DNA from: Streptomyces sp. 1-11
GTDB lineage: Bacteria; Actinomycetota; Actinomycetes; Streptomycetales; Streptomycetaceae
DNA length: 64,000 bases
Assembly (NCBI RefSeq): GCF_007176755.1
Contig: NZ_BJTV01000003.1
Span: forward strand, 434,001-498,000
Direction of reading: 5' to 3'
Shown here: positions 38,140 to 46,065 of the stretch, one piece after another
Layout: each line of letters starts with the position of its first letter
Numbering within the stretch: the first letter of the stretch is position 1
The notes under the pieces: model-generated
The model's database searches: none
Seen by the model: only the letters and a program-made list of their open reading frames with translations
Told to the model about the DNA's origin: nothing
Position numbers and translations under genes: made by a program

Positions 38140-39003
38140 CTACTCCGGCTGGTGTTCCGGGCCGCCGAAGTCGGGACTGGTGTAGTCGGGGCTGCTGAAA
38201 CTCGGGCGGTCGGAGCCGGAGCCGTCGTCCGGGCTGCTGAAGCCGGGCCGGCCGTAGCCGAGGCGCGGCATGCGGCCGGTCGGGGCCGAGGGCGCCGTGG
38301 GGTGCAGCGGTGCGGCGCCGGGCTGGGCGAGCGCGTCCCGCAGGAACGGCAGCACGCCGCGTTCCAGCAAGGCTTCCCGCCAGGCCTCTCTGGCCCGTGC
38401 CACCTCAGCGTCGGCCGCCGCATGGGTTCCGGCTTCCGCCGCGGCGCTGTTGCGCAGGGCGGTGAGCAGCAGCCCGGCGCCGGCGACGAGGATCGCGGCG
38501 GCGGTCACGGCGCCGAACACCCAGCCCGCGGTGAGCATGGTCCGGGCGAAGGCCTGCCCGGGGGCCAGCATCTTCAGGATGTAGCCGACGAGCAGGAAGA
38601 TCGCCGCGGCGGTCCCGGCGAGGACGGGAGCCAGCACCGCGATCACGGCGACGGCGCCCGCGCCGGTGGTGTCGGCGGCCTCGCCGAGGGCGGCGGCGAG
38701 CCCGACCGGGTCCGCGCCCGGCTCCGTGGAAGCGGTGTCGTCGGCGGCCGGCGCGACGGCCGGCGCGGGGCGGCGCAGTTCTTCTCGGACCTTCACGTAG
38801 TGCTGGTACTCGGTCGCCGCGGCCGCCGTGATGAGCGCGGTGGCGTTGAGTGCCATGGTGCGCAGTTGTTCCGGGTTGAGCCGCTGTCCCACAGCGGCCA
38901 GTTCGGGTCGCTGGGGTGCGGAGCGCAGCGCCTCATCGAGGACCCGCTCGAATTCCTGGCGGTCCTCGCTCAGCAGGTGCTGCGGAACGCTGTTCATGTG
39001 CAT
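38140..39003 (-). CDS. Membrane protein, unknown function
   Basis: 287 residues. An N-terminal helical region (EDRQEFERVLDEALRSAPQRPELAAVGQRL) precedes two long hydrophobic segments (AVAVIAVLAPVLAGTAAAIFLLVGYIL; TMLTAGWVFGAVTAAAILVAGAGLLL). A charged stretch and a Ser/Pro/Asp-rich tail with repeats of FSSPD follow. The ATG at 39003 has GGAG 8 bp upstream; a Met two codons later is possible. Conserved in Streptomyces but I recognise no family. Confidence 0.75.
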   Translation of the reverse strand: MHMNSVPQHLLSEDRQEFERVLDEALRSAPQRPELAAVGQRLNPEQLRTMALNATALITAAAATEYQHYVKVREELRRPAPAVAPAADDTASTEPGADPVGLAAALGEAADTTGAGAVAVIAVLAPVLAGTAAAIFLLVGYILKMLAPGQAFARTMLTAGWVFGAVTAAAILVAGAGLLLTALRNSAAAEAGTHAAADAEVARAREAWREALLERGVLPFLRDALAQPGAAPLHPTAPSAPTGRMPRLGYGRPGFSSPDDGSGSDRPSFSSPDYTSPDFGGPEHQPE

Positions 39004-39184
39004 CCCCCGATGCTCCGTAGGGCTTGGGGCTCGCACGCCGGCGAGCCGTCGGGCAGAAACGGAGGGGAGCCTGCTACGGATAAGCCGATGGTAGAGCCGC
39101 GACGCCACGCGGTGACAGGGGGTTGCCGGAAATTGCGTGCCGACCTGGGCGCATCCGGTCGGACCCGATCAACGCCCCGAACGC

Positions 39185-40261
39185 TCAGACTCCCAGCGGA
39201 AGTTGCTGGACCAGCAGCTTGCCGGCCATGGTCACGCCGCCGTCCATGGCGATGGCGAGCCCGTCGGCGTAGACGTGCGGTCCTTCCACCGAGGGGCGCT
39301 CGTCCTCCTCGGTCTCCTCGGAGCCGACTTCGCCGAGCAGATAGGGAATCGGGCTGTGGCCGTGAACGACGCGGGTGCCGCCGTACGTATCGAGGAGGGA
39401 GCGCACGGCTTCCGCGCCGCCCTCGTCCCGGAAGGAGAAGCGCTTGGTGAACTTGCGGAACAGATCCCAGACTTCGTCCGCGTCGTTACGGGTCAGGGTC
39501 TCGCGGACGGTGTCGTTGACCGCCTCGATCGAGTCGCCGTAGTCGAGGTAGGCGGTGGTGTCGGAGTGGATGAGCAGGTGCCCGTCGACCTCCTCGACGG
39601 CGTCGAGGCGGGACATCCACTGCAAGTGGTGGTCCTGGAGGCGGTCCATGTCGGTCTTCTGGCCGCCGTTGAGCAGCCAGGCCGCCTGGAAGGTGGCGGT
39701 GCCCGCGCCGGAGTGGACCGGGGTGTCGCCGAACCGCTTGGCGCCGAGCAGCAGCAGCTCGTGATTGCCCATGAGGGCCTTGCAGTAGCCGCCGGCCGCG
39801 GCCGCCTCGGCGGACAGCCGCATGACCAGGTCGATGACGCCGATGCCGTCGGGGCCGCGGTCGGTGAAGTCACCGAGGAACCACAGCCGGGCGGTGCCCG
39901 CGCTCCACTGACCGGCGTCGTCGACCAGCCCCTTCTCCCGCAGGGCGGCGAGCAGTTCGTCCAGGTAGCCGTGGACGTCACCGACGACGTACAGCGGGCC
40001 CGGGCCGGTCGCCGGCTGCGGGTCCGGGGCCGCCGGGCCCGGCTCGACGGAGACCTGCAGCGTGTCGCCGCGGTTGATGACGGGCAGGTCGCGCTGGGTG
40101 GGCGTGTAGCCGTCGGGGTAGGCCTCGTCCATGGGGGGCACGGTGTCACCGGGGTGGGTGCGGACGTACGGACCGGTCTCGTTGACGTATGCGGGCACCC
40201 GGAAGTCGCGCAACGTCGCCGTTCGCTCCACCTCGGGTCCTTGACCGGCCCCCTGAGTCAT
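39185..40261 (-). CDS. PPP-family metallophosphatase
   Basis: 358 residues. The metal-binding signatures GDVHGY (about 94-99), GDFTDRGPDG (about 130-139) and GNHE (about 168-171) define a calcineurin-like PPP phosphatase, with HGHSPI as the C-terminal His motif. The first 85 residues are an extension with no motif. It may act on phosphoproteins or nucleotides such as ApppA. ATG at 40261. Confidence 0.88.
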   Translation of the reverse strand: MTQGAGQGPEVERTATLRDFRVPAYVNETGPYVRTHPGDTVPPMDEAYPDGYTPTQRDLPVINRGDTLQVSVEPGPAAPDPQPATGPGPLYVVGDVHGYLDELLAALREKGLVDDAGQWSAGTARLWFLGDFTDRGPDGIGVIDLVMRLSAEAAAAGGYCKALMGNHELLLLGAKRFGDTPVHSGAGTATFQAAWLLNGGQKTDMDRLQDHHLQWMSRLDAVEEVDGHLLIHSDTTAYLDYGDSIEAVNDTVRETLTRNDADEVWDLFRKFTKRFSFRDEGGAEAVRSLLDTYGGTRVVHGHSPIPYLLGEVGSEETEEDERPSVEGPHVYADGLAIAMDGGVTMAGKLLVQQLPLGV

Positions 40262-40568
40262 CAGACCCCTCCACCATCGCGCCGCAGCTGCACCGCTTCG
40301 GACTGCCTGGTCGCAGCGGCCCGCGGTGTCGTGGGCCCATCATAGGAATGCGCGTCGTTCCGTGTGGTGACCCAGGGGTAGTCAATCGGAGCGAGACTCC
40401 GGTTCACCGCGGCTTTCATCCCGTTTGGGCAGGTGTTCGACCGGTTGCCGGACACCCGGTGGGAGCGTACACGGGCCGGCCTCGCGCCCCGCGCACCTTC
40501 GGCGGCCTGCCGCCCGGCGGCGGTCACCGCGTGGTCCGCGGTCGTCCGCCGGGCTCGGTGCCTGTCCG
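40262..40568. other. Non-coding region between phosphatase and LacI genes
   Basis: About 307 bp without a convincing gene or tRNA on either strand. It should contain the phosphatase promoter: an ATCATA sequence (TATGAT on the minus strand) at 40339-40344 could be a -10, but no matching -35 was found. Confidence 0.4.
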
Positions 40569-41681
40569 CTATCCCGCCTCCGGGGCGCGCGGCGGGCTGA
40601 CGGTGGTGCGCGGAGGGCGTCGCTGGGACGAGGTACGCACGATCAGTTCGGTCGGTATCACCTGTTCGACGGGCCGGTCCGAGTCGACGCCCTCGATGGC
40701 GTCGATGAGCAGTTGCACCACCGCGGTGCCGATCCTGCGCGGCTTCAGGGAGAGCGTGGTGATGGGCGGCTCGGTGTTGGCGTACACCGTGGACTCGCTG
40801 CAGCACACCAGCAGCAGATCTTCCGGGACGCGCAGGCCGTAGCGGCGGGCGGCGGCGAGGAGGTCGGTGCCGTTGGGGTCGAAGAGGCCGTAGACGGCGT
40901 CGGGCCGGTCGGGCCGGGCCAGCAGCCGGTCGGCGGCGACGGTGCCCGCGCAGGGGTCGTGCGCGGGGTAGGCCTCGTACACCGGGTCCTGGCCGACCCG
41001 CTCGCACCAGCGCAGGTAGGCGGTGGTGGACAGATGGGTGTAGGTGTCCGTCGTGGTGCCGGTGAGGAGGCCGATGCGGCGGGCGCCGGCGTCGGCGAGG
41101 TGATCGAGGATGTCGAGGACGGCGGCCTCGTGGTCGTTGTCCACCCAGGCGGTGACCGGGAGCGAGCCGGCCGGGCGCCCGTCGGACACGACCGGCAGGC
41201 CCTGGCGGACGAGCTCGCTGACCACCGGATCCTTGTCGGAGGGGTCGATGACGACCGTGCCGTCCAGGGCGACGTTGGACCAGACGTCGTGACGGGAGGT
41301 CGCGGGCAGGATCACCAGGGCGTAGCCGCGGGCGAGCGCGGCGGAGGTGGCGGCCCGGGCCATCTCGGCGAAGTACGCGAACTCCGTGAAGGTGAAAGGT
41401 TCATCCCCGTACGTCGTCACGGTCAGGCCGATCAGTCCCGACTTGCCGGTACGGAGGGTGCGGGCGGCGGCCGAGGGGCGGTATCCGAGCCGGTCGGCGA
41501 CCTCGCGGACATGGCGCCGGGTGGCGTCCGGGAGCCGGCCCTTGCCGTTGAGGGCGTCGGACACGGTCGTGATGGAGACCCCGGCGGCGGCGGCCACGTC
41601 TCTGATGCCAGCCCGGCCCGGTCGGCTGCCTCGACGTGAGGTTTCCGCGCGGCTCACCTGGTGCTTCCCTGCTGCTGTCAT
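40569..41681 (-). CDS. LacI-family transcriptional regulator
   Basis: 370 residues. The LacI helix-turn-helix is IRDVAAAAGVSITTVSDALNGKGRLPDATRRHVREVADRLGYRPSAAARTLRTG (about 25-78), followed by the periplasmic-binding-protein-like domain with LIGLTVTTYG, VIDPSDKDPVVSELVRQGLPVVSDGRP and DAVYGLFDPNGTDLL. The ATG at 41681 (MTAAGKHQVSRAE) is chosen; the frame continues upstream without an RBS. No sugar transport genes are adjacent, so the target is unknown. Confidence 0.9.
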   Translation of the reverse strand: MTAAGKHQVSRAETSRRGSRPGRAGIRDVAAAAGVSITTVSDALNGKGRLPDATRRHVREVADRLGYRPSAAARTLRTGKSGLIGLTVTTYGDEPFTFTEFAYFAEMARAATSAALARGYALVILPATSRHDVWSNVALDGTVVIDPSDKDPVVSELVRQGLPVVSDGRPAGSLPVTAWVDNDHEAAVLDILDHLADAGARRIGLLTGTTTDTYTHLSTTAYLRWCERVGQDPVYEAYPAHDPCAGTVAADRLLARPDRPDAVYGLFDPNGTDLLAAARRYGLRVPEDLLLVCCSESTVYANTEPPITTLSLKPRRIGTAVVQLLIDAIEGVDSDRPVEQVIPTELIVRTSSQRRPPRTTVSPPRAPEAG

Positions 41682-41770
41682 GGCGAGCCGATAGTAGGGC
41701 TCATGCGGTGGGGTAGGGCGGACGCATATGCACGCGTTGACAGGCACGTTTCTGCATGGCGAACCGCCCG

Positions 41771-41797
41771 CAACTGCCTTGGAAAGCAAGGCAGTTG
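41771..41797. promoter_or_regulatory. Perfect inverted repeat between LacI and hisC
   Basis: Arms CAACTGCCTT and AAGGCAGTTG with a 7-bp spacer. It lies 90 bp upstream of the LacI start, where an autoregulatory operator might sit, but symmetry also fits a small hairpin. The rest of the 440-bp region (41682-42121) has no supported gene, though it holds a short direct repeat CCCCCCGATG near 41970-41995. Confidence 0.45.
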
Positions 41798-42121
41798 AAC
41801 GATCCAATGGCAGGACGTGACGTGCCGACGGGCGTGGGCCTGCCAAGAGGCCGATGTCTCGAAGAGGTCTCAACTCACCTGCACGAGGGATGCGCGCCAG
41901 GGCGCGAGCCACCGGCGCGTAGATATATGTGCGGCACGCCCCCTGGTACGTACGCCTTCGTACGGTCATGCCCCCCGATGCCCCCCGATGCCCGCCGGGC
42001 CGAAGAGACCGGACTCCTGTCCTCCCGGACCTGTACGCAGCGAGGCCGAATCCTCATAAGGTGTGGAGTATTGGAAGCCGGCGGCGTCGACGGGCCGCCG
42101 GTGGTCGCGAGGAGGACTGCG

Positions 42122-43201
42122 GTGAGCGAGACGAGCCCCAAGCTGCGCGCCGAGCTGGAGGGTATCCCCACCTACAAGCCGGGCAAGCCGGCCGCGGCCG
42201 GCGGGCCGGTCGCCTACAAGCTGTCCTCCAACGAGAACCCCTACCCCCCGCTCCCCGGCGTGCTGGAGAGCGTGTCCGCGGCCGCCTGCAACTTCAACCG
42301 CTACCCGGACATGGCCTGCAGCGGGCTGATGGAGGAGCTGTCGGAGCGGTTCGGCGTCCCGCTCGCCCACCTCGCCACCGGCACCGGCTCGGTGGGCGTC
42401 GCCCAGCAGCTGATCCAGGCGACCAGCGGGCCCGGTGACGAGGTGATGTACGCCTGGCGCTCCTTCGAGGCGTACCCGATCATCACGCAGATCAGCGGTG
42501 CCCGTTCGGTCCAGGTGCCGCTCACCCCGGGTGATGTGCACGACCTGGACGCCATGGCGGACGCGATCACCGAGCGGACGCGGCTGATCTTCGTCTGCAA
42601 CCCCAACAACCCGACCGGCACGGTGGTGCGCCGGGCCGAGCTGGAACGGTTCCTCGACCGGGTGCCGAGCGACGTCCTGGTGGTCCTCGACGAGGCCTAC
42701 CGCGAGTTCATCCGCGACCCCGAGGTGCCCGACGGCGTCGAGCTGTACCGGAAGCGGCCGAACGTCTGCGTCCTGCGCACGTTCTCCAAGGCCTACGGGC
42801 TGGCCGGCCTGCGCGTCGGTTTCGCGATCGCCCATGAGCCGGTGGCGGCGGCGCTGCGCAAGACGGCGGTGCCGTTCGGTGTCAGCCAGCTCGCGCAGGA
42901 GGCGGCGATCGCCTCGCTGCGGGCCGAGGACGAGCTGCTGGGCCGGGTCGGCTCGCTGGTGTGCGAGCGCACCCGCGTGGTCGACGCGCTGCGTGCCCAG
43001 GGCTGGACGGTGCCGGAGACCCAGGCCAACTTCGTGTGGCTGCGGCTGGGGGAGCGCACGGCCGCCTTCGCCGCGGCCTGCGAGGAGCACGGAGTGGTGG
43101 TCCGGCCGTTCCTGGGCGAGGGTGTGCGGGTGACGATCGGGGAGAACGAGGCGAACGACATCTTCCTGAAGGTCGCCGAGGCGTTCCACAAGGAGAGCTG
43201 A
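42122..43201 (+). CDS. hisC: Histidinol-phosphate/phenylalanine aminotransferase (HisC/Pat family)
   Basis: 359 residues, class I/II aminotransferase. Motifs: [39 protein letters not shown], and the PLP lysine in [14 protein letters not shown]. The N-terminal pattern resembles actinobacterial Pat, which makes phenylalanine or tyrosine, while true hisC is normally in the his operon. Its distance from his genes and presence near pheA (20 kb away) favour the aromatic role. GTG at 42122 with GAGGAGG upstream. Two hairpins follow the stop. Confidence 0.88.
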   Translation: MSETSPKLRAELEGIPTYKPGKPAAAGGPVAYKLSSNENPYPPLPGVLESVSAAACNFNRYPDMACSGLMEELSERFGVPLAHLATGTGSVGVAQQLIQATSGPGDEVMYAWRSFEAYPIITQISGARSVQVPLTPGDVHDLDAMADAITERTRLIFVCNPNNPTGTVVRRAELERFLDRVPSDVLVVLDEAYREFIRDPEVPDGVELYRKRPNVCVLRTFSKAYGLAGLRVGFAIAHEPVAAALRKTAVPFGVSQLAQEAAIASLRAEDELLGRVGSLVCERTRVVDALRAQGWTVPETQANFVWLRLGERTAAFAAACEEHGVVVRPFLGEGVRVTIGENEANDIFLKVAEAFHKES

Positions 43202-43208
43202 GAGCGGG

Positions 43209-43260
43209 CCGCCGACGGGACGTCGGCGGTCTGTACCGGGCCCCGCCGTGTGCGGGGCCC
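43209..43260 (+). terminator. Twin hairpin terminator after hisC/pat
   Basis: First stem 43209-43229 (CCGCCGAC arms, 5-nt loop). Second, stronger stem 43238-43260 (GGGCCCCGC arms, 5-nt loop) followed by TTCTCG. Together they separate hisC from the cyd operon. Confidence 0.8.
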
Positions 43261-43387
43261 TTCTCGTTGCCGGGCCCGGCTCTCTCTGCCGGGTCCGGCT
43301 CTTCCTGTCCGGCCCAGGCCCGGCCCGGACCTGGAGGGGTACCCCCGTGCGGTTGCCGAATGCCAGTGCGTCATAATGGCTTGTGAA

Positions 43388-43403
43388 TGTGAACGCGTTC
43401 ACA
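43388..43403. promoter_or_regulatory. Rex operator (ROP) of the cyd operon
   Basis: TGTGAACGCGTTCACA is a perfect 16-bp palindrome matching the Rex consensus, extended by an A on the 3' side. It lies 83 bp upstream of the cydA start, directly after a CATAAT -10-like hexamer at 43372-43377. Rex represses cydABCD in S. coelicolor when NADH/NAD+ is low; oxygen limitation then raises NADH and induces it. Confidence 0.92.
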
Positions 43404-43486
43404 AGCGCGTCCCGATTGCTCCCGTATGTACGTGACAAAAGGAGCAAACCGCCGCTGTACCACGGCGTAGTAAGGAGAGTGACGAC

Positions 43487-44995
43487 GTGGACCTGGCTCT
43501 GGCGCCGGAGACACTGGCGCGCTGGCAGTTCGGCATCACCACCGTCTACCACTTCCTGTTCGTCCCCCTGACGATCTCCCTGGCCGCCCTCACGGCCGGG
43601 CTGCAGACGGCCTGGGTGCGCACGGAGAAGGAGAAGTACCTCAGGGCGACGAAGTTCTGGGGCAAGCTCTTCCTGATCAACATCGCGATGGGCGTGGTCA
43701 CCGGCATCGTGCAGGAGTTCCAGTTCGGCATGAACTGGTCGGACTACTCGCGCTTCGTCGGTGACATCTTCGGTGCCCCGCTCGCCTTCGAGGCCCTGAT
43801 CGCCTTCTTCTTCGAGTCCACGTTCATCGGCCTGTGGATCTTCGGCTGGGACAAGCTGCCCAAGAAGATCCACCTGGCCTGCATCTGGCTGGTGTCGATC
43901 GGCACGGTCCTGTCGGCGTACTTCATCCTCGCGGCCAACTCCTGGATGCAGCACCCGGTCGGTTACAAGATCGACAGGGCGCGGGGACGAGCCGAGCTGA
44001 CCGACTTCTGGGCCGTGCTGACCCAGAACACCGCACTCAGCCAGGCCTTCCACACCCTGTCCGCGGCCTTCCTGACCGGTGGCGCGTTCATGGTCGGCAT
44101 CGCCGCCTACCACCTGGCCCGCAAGAAGCACGTCCGCGAGATGAAGACCTCGCTGCGGCTCGGCCTGATCACCGTGGTGATCGCCGGTCTGCTCACCGCG
44201 GTCAGCGGTGACGTGCTCGGCAAGGTCATGTTCAAGCAGCAGCCGATGAAGATGGCGGCCGCCGAAGCGCTGTGGGACGGCCAGGCACCGGCGCCGTTCT
44301 CGGTCTTCGCCTACGGCGACGTGGAGAAGGGCCACAACAGCGTGGCCATCGAGGTACCGGGCCTGCTGTCCTTCCTCGCCAACGACGACTTCACCTCGTA
44401 CGTGCCCGGCATCAACGACGTCAACAAGGCTGAGCAGCAGAAGTTCGGGCCCGGTGACTACCGGCCCAACATCCCGGTCACCTTCTGGGGATTCCGCTGG
44501 ATGATCGGCTTCGGCATGGCCTCCTTCGCCATCGGCATCGCCGGGCTCTGGCTGACCCGCAAGAAGTTCCTGCTGCCGCAGCACCTGCGGGTGGGCGACG
44601 ACGAGGTGCCGAACCTGGTCCTGTTCCGGAACAAGGCGCTCGGCCCGAAGCTGACCTTCTGGTACTGGCGCATCGCGGTCTGGACCCTGGCCTTCCCGCT
44701 GATCGCCAACTCCTGGGGATGGATCTTCACCGAGATGGGCCGGCAGCCGTGGGCCGTCTACGGCGTGCTGCAGACCCGCGACGCGGTCTCCCCCGGAGTC
44801 TCCCAGGGTGAGGTCCTCACCTCGATGTTCGTCTTCACCGCGCTGTACGCGATCCTCGCCGTCGTCGAGGTCAAGCTGCTCGCGAAGTACGTCAAGGCCG
44901 GCCCGCCCGAGCTGACCGAGGCCGACCTCAACCCGCCCACCAAGATCGGCGGCGACACCCGTGACGCCGACAAGCCGATGGCCTTCTCCTACTAG
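43487..44995 (+). CDS. cydA: Cytochrome bd oxidase subunit I
   Basis: 502 residues, quinol-oxidising subunit carrying hemes b558, b595 and d in the membrane. The heme d/b595 ligand His is in TTVYHFLFVPLTI (H22). Other conserved segments are GPLAFEALIAFFFEST-like (APLAFEALIAFFFEST), FGWDKLPKKIH, and GWIFTEMGRQPW near the end. The short Q-loop form, as expected for Gram-positive-type enzymes. GTG at 43487 with AAGGAG upstream. First gene of cydA-cydB-cydCD under the Rex site. Confidence 0.97.
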   Translation: MDLALAPETLARWQFGITTVYHFLFVPLTISLAALTAGLQTAWVRTEKEKYLRATKFWGKLFLINIAMGVVTGIVQEFQFGMNWSDYSRFVGDIFGAPLAFEALIAFFFESTFIGLWIFGWDKLPKKIHLACIWLVSIGTVLSAYFILAANSWMQHPVGYKIDRARGRAELTDFWAVLTQNTALSQAFHTLSAAFLTGGAFMVGIAAYHLARKKHVREMKTSLRLGLITVVIAGLLTAVSGDVLGKVMFKQQPMKMAAAEALWDGQAPAPFSVFAYGDVEKGHNSVAIEVPGLLSFLANDDFTSYVPGINDVNKAEQQKFGPGDYRPNIPVTFWGFRWMIGFGMASFAIGIAGLWLTRKKFLLPQHLRVGDDEVPNLVLFRNKALGPKLTFWYWRIAVWTLAFPLIANSWGWIFTEMGRQPWAVYGVLQTRDAVSPGVSQGEVLTSMFVFTALYAILAVVEVKLLAKYVKAGPPELTEADLNPPTKIGGDTRDADKPMAFSY

Positions 44996-45010
44996 GCCGA
45001 GGGAAAAGTC

Positions 45011-46015
45011 ATGGAACTTCACGACGTCTGGTTCGTCCTGATCGCCGTCCTGTGGACCGGCTACTTCTTCCTCGAGGGCTTCGACTTCGGGGTCGGCATC
45101 CTCACCAAGCTGCTGGCCCGCGACCGGCCCGAGCGCCGGGTGCTCATCAACACCATCGGGCCCGTCTGGGACGGCAACGAGGTGTGGCTGCTCACCGCGG
45201 GCGGCGCGACCTTCGCCGCCTTCCCGGAGTGGTACGCCACGCTCTTCTCCGGCTTCTACCTTCCGCTGCTGGCCATCCTGGTCTGTCTGATCGTCCGGGG
45301 CGTCGCCTTCGAGTACCGGGCCAAGCGGCCCGAGGAGAACTGGCAGCGCAACTGGGAGACGGCCATCTTCTGGACCTCGCTCGTCCCGGCGTTCCTGTGG
45401 GGCGTGGCCTTCGGGAACATCGTGTACGGCGTGAAGATCGACCGGCACTTCGAGTACGTCGGCAGCGTCCTGGATTTGCTCAACCCCTACGCCCTGCTCG
45501 GCGGCCTGGTGACGCTGACGCTGTTCACCTTCCACGGTGCGGTGTTCACGGCACTGAAGACCGTGGGAGACATCCGGGTGCGGGCGCGGAAGCTGGCGCT
45601 GAAGGTCGGGCTCGTCACCGCCGTGGTGGCGCTCGCCTTCCTGCTGTGGACGCAGTTCCACAGCGGTGACGGCAAGAGCCTGGTGGCGCTGATCGTGGCG
45701 GTCGCCGCGCTGGTGGCCGCGCTGGTGGCCAACCAGGCCGGGCGTGAGGGATGGTCGTTCGCCCTGTCCGGCGTGACCATCGTGGCGGCCGTGGCGATGC
45801 TCTTCCTGTCGCTCTTCCCGAACGTCATGCCGTCCACGCTCGACGGTGACTGGAGCCTCACGGTCACCAATGCCTCGTCGAGCCCGTACACCCTGAAGAT
45901 CATGACCTGGTGCGCGGCCGTCGCCACGCCGCTCGTGCTGCTCTACCAGAGCTGGACCTACTGGGTGTTCCGCAAGCGGATCGGCACCCAGCACATAGCC
46001 GAACCTGCGCACTGA
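45011..46015 (+). CDS. cydB: Cytochrome bd oxidase subunit II
   Basis: 334 residues, eight to nine hydrophobic helices. It starts MELHDVWFVLIAVLWTGYFFLEGFDFGVG, a CydB signature (GFDFGVG), with WDGNEVWLLTAGGATFAAFPEWYA after it. Required with CydA for the complex. 15 bp after cydA with RBS GAGGG. Confidence 0.97.
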   Translation: MELHDVWFVLIAVLWTGYFFLEGFDFGVGILTKLLARDRPERRVLINTIGPVWDGNEVWLLTAGGATFAAFPEWYATLFSGFYLPLLAILVCLIVRGVAFEYRAKRPEENWQRNWETAIFWTSLVPAFLWGVAFGNIVYGVKIDRHFEYVGSVLDLLNPYALLGGLVTLTLFTFHGAVFTALKTVGDIRVRARKLALKVGLVTAVVALAFLLWTQFHSGDGKSLVALIVAVAALVAALVANQAGREGWSFALSGVTIVAAVAMLFLSLFPNVMPSTLDGDWSLTVTNASSSPYTLKIMTWCAAVATPLVLLYQSWTYWVFRKRIGTQHIAEPAH

Positions 46016-46030
46016 GACCGCCGAGGGAGC

Positions 46031-46044
46031 GTTTCACGTGAAAC
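46031..46044. other. parS: parS (ParB binding site), exact consensus
   Basis: Exact GTTTCACGTGAAAC centred in a perfect 30-bp palindrome (46023-46052), in the 50-bp gap between cydB and cydCD. A hairpin here could lower cydCD expression relative to cydAB. The next parS centre is 37 bp away. Confidence 0.93.
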
Positions 46045-46065
46045 GCTCCCTCCGGACGGAAGGGC

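Noticed and set aside
41756..42121. N-terminal extension or small gene upstream of hisC.
   Set aside because: The frame lacks an RBS and has random-looking composition. GAGGAGG before GTG 42122 decides the start.
41966..46012. A 1348-codon minus-strand frame opposite hisC, cydA and cydB.
   Set aside because: Antisense shadow of three clearly coding genes. Its length results from high GC3 and the composition is low complexity.
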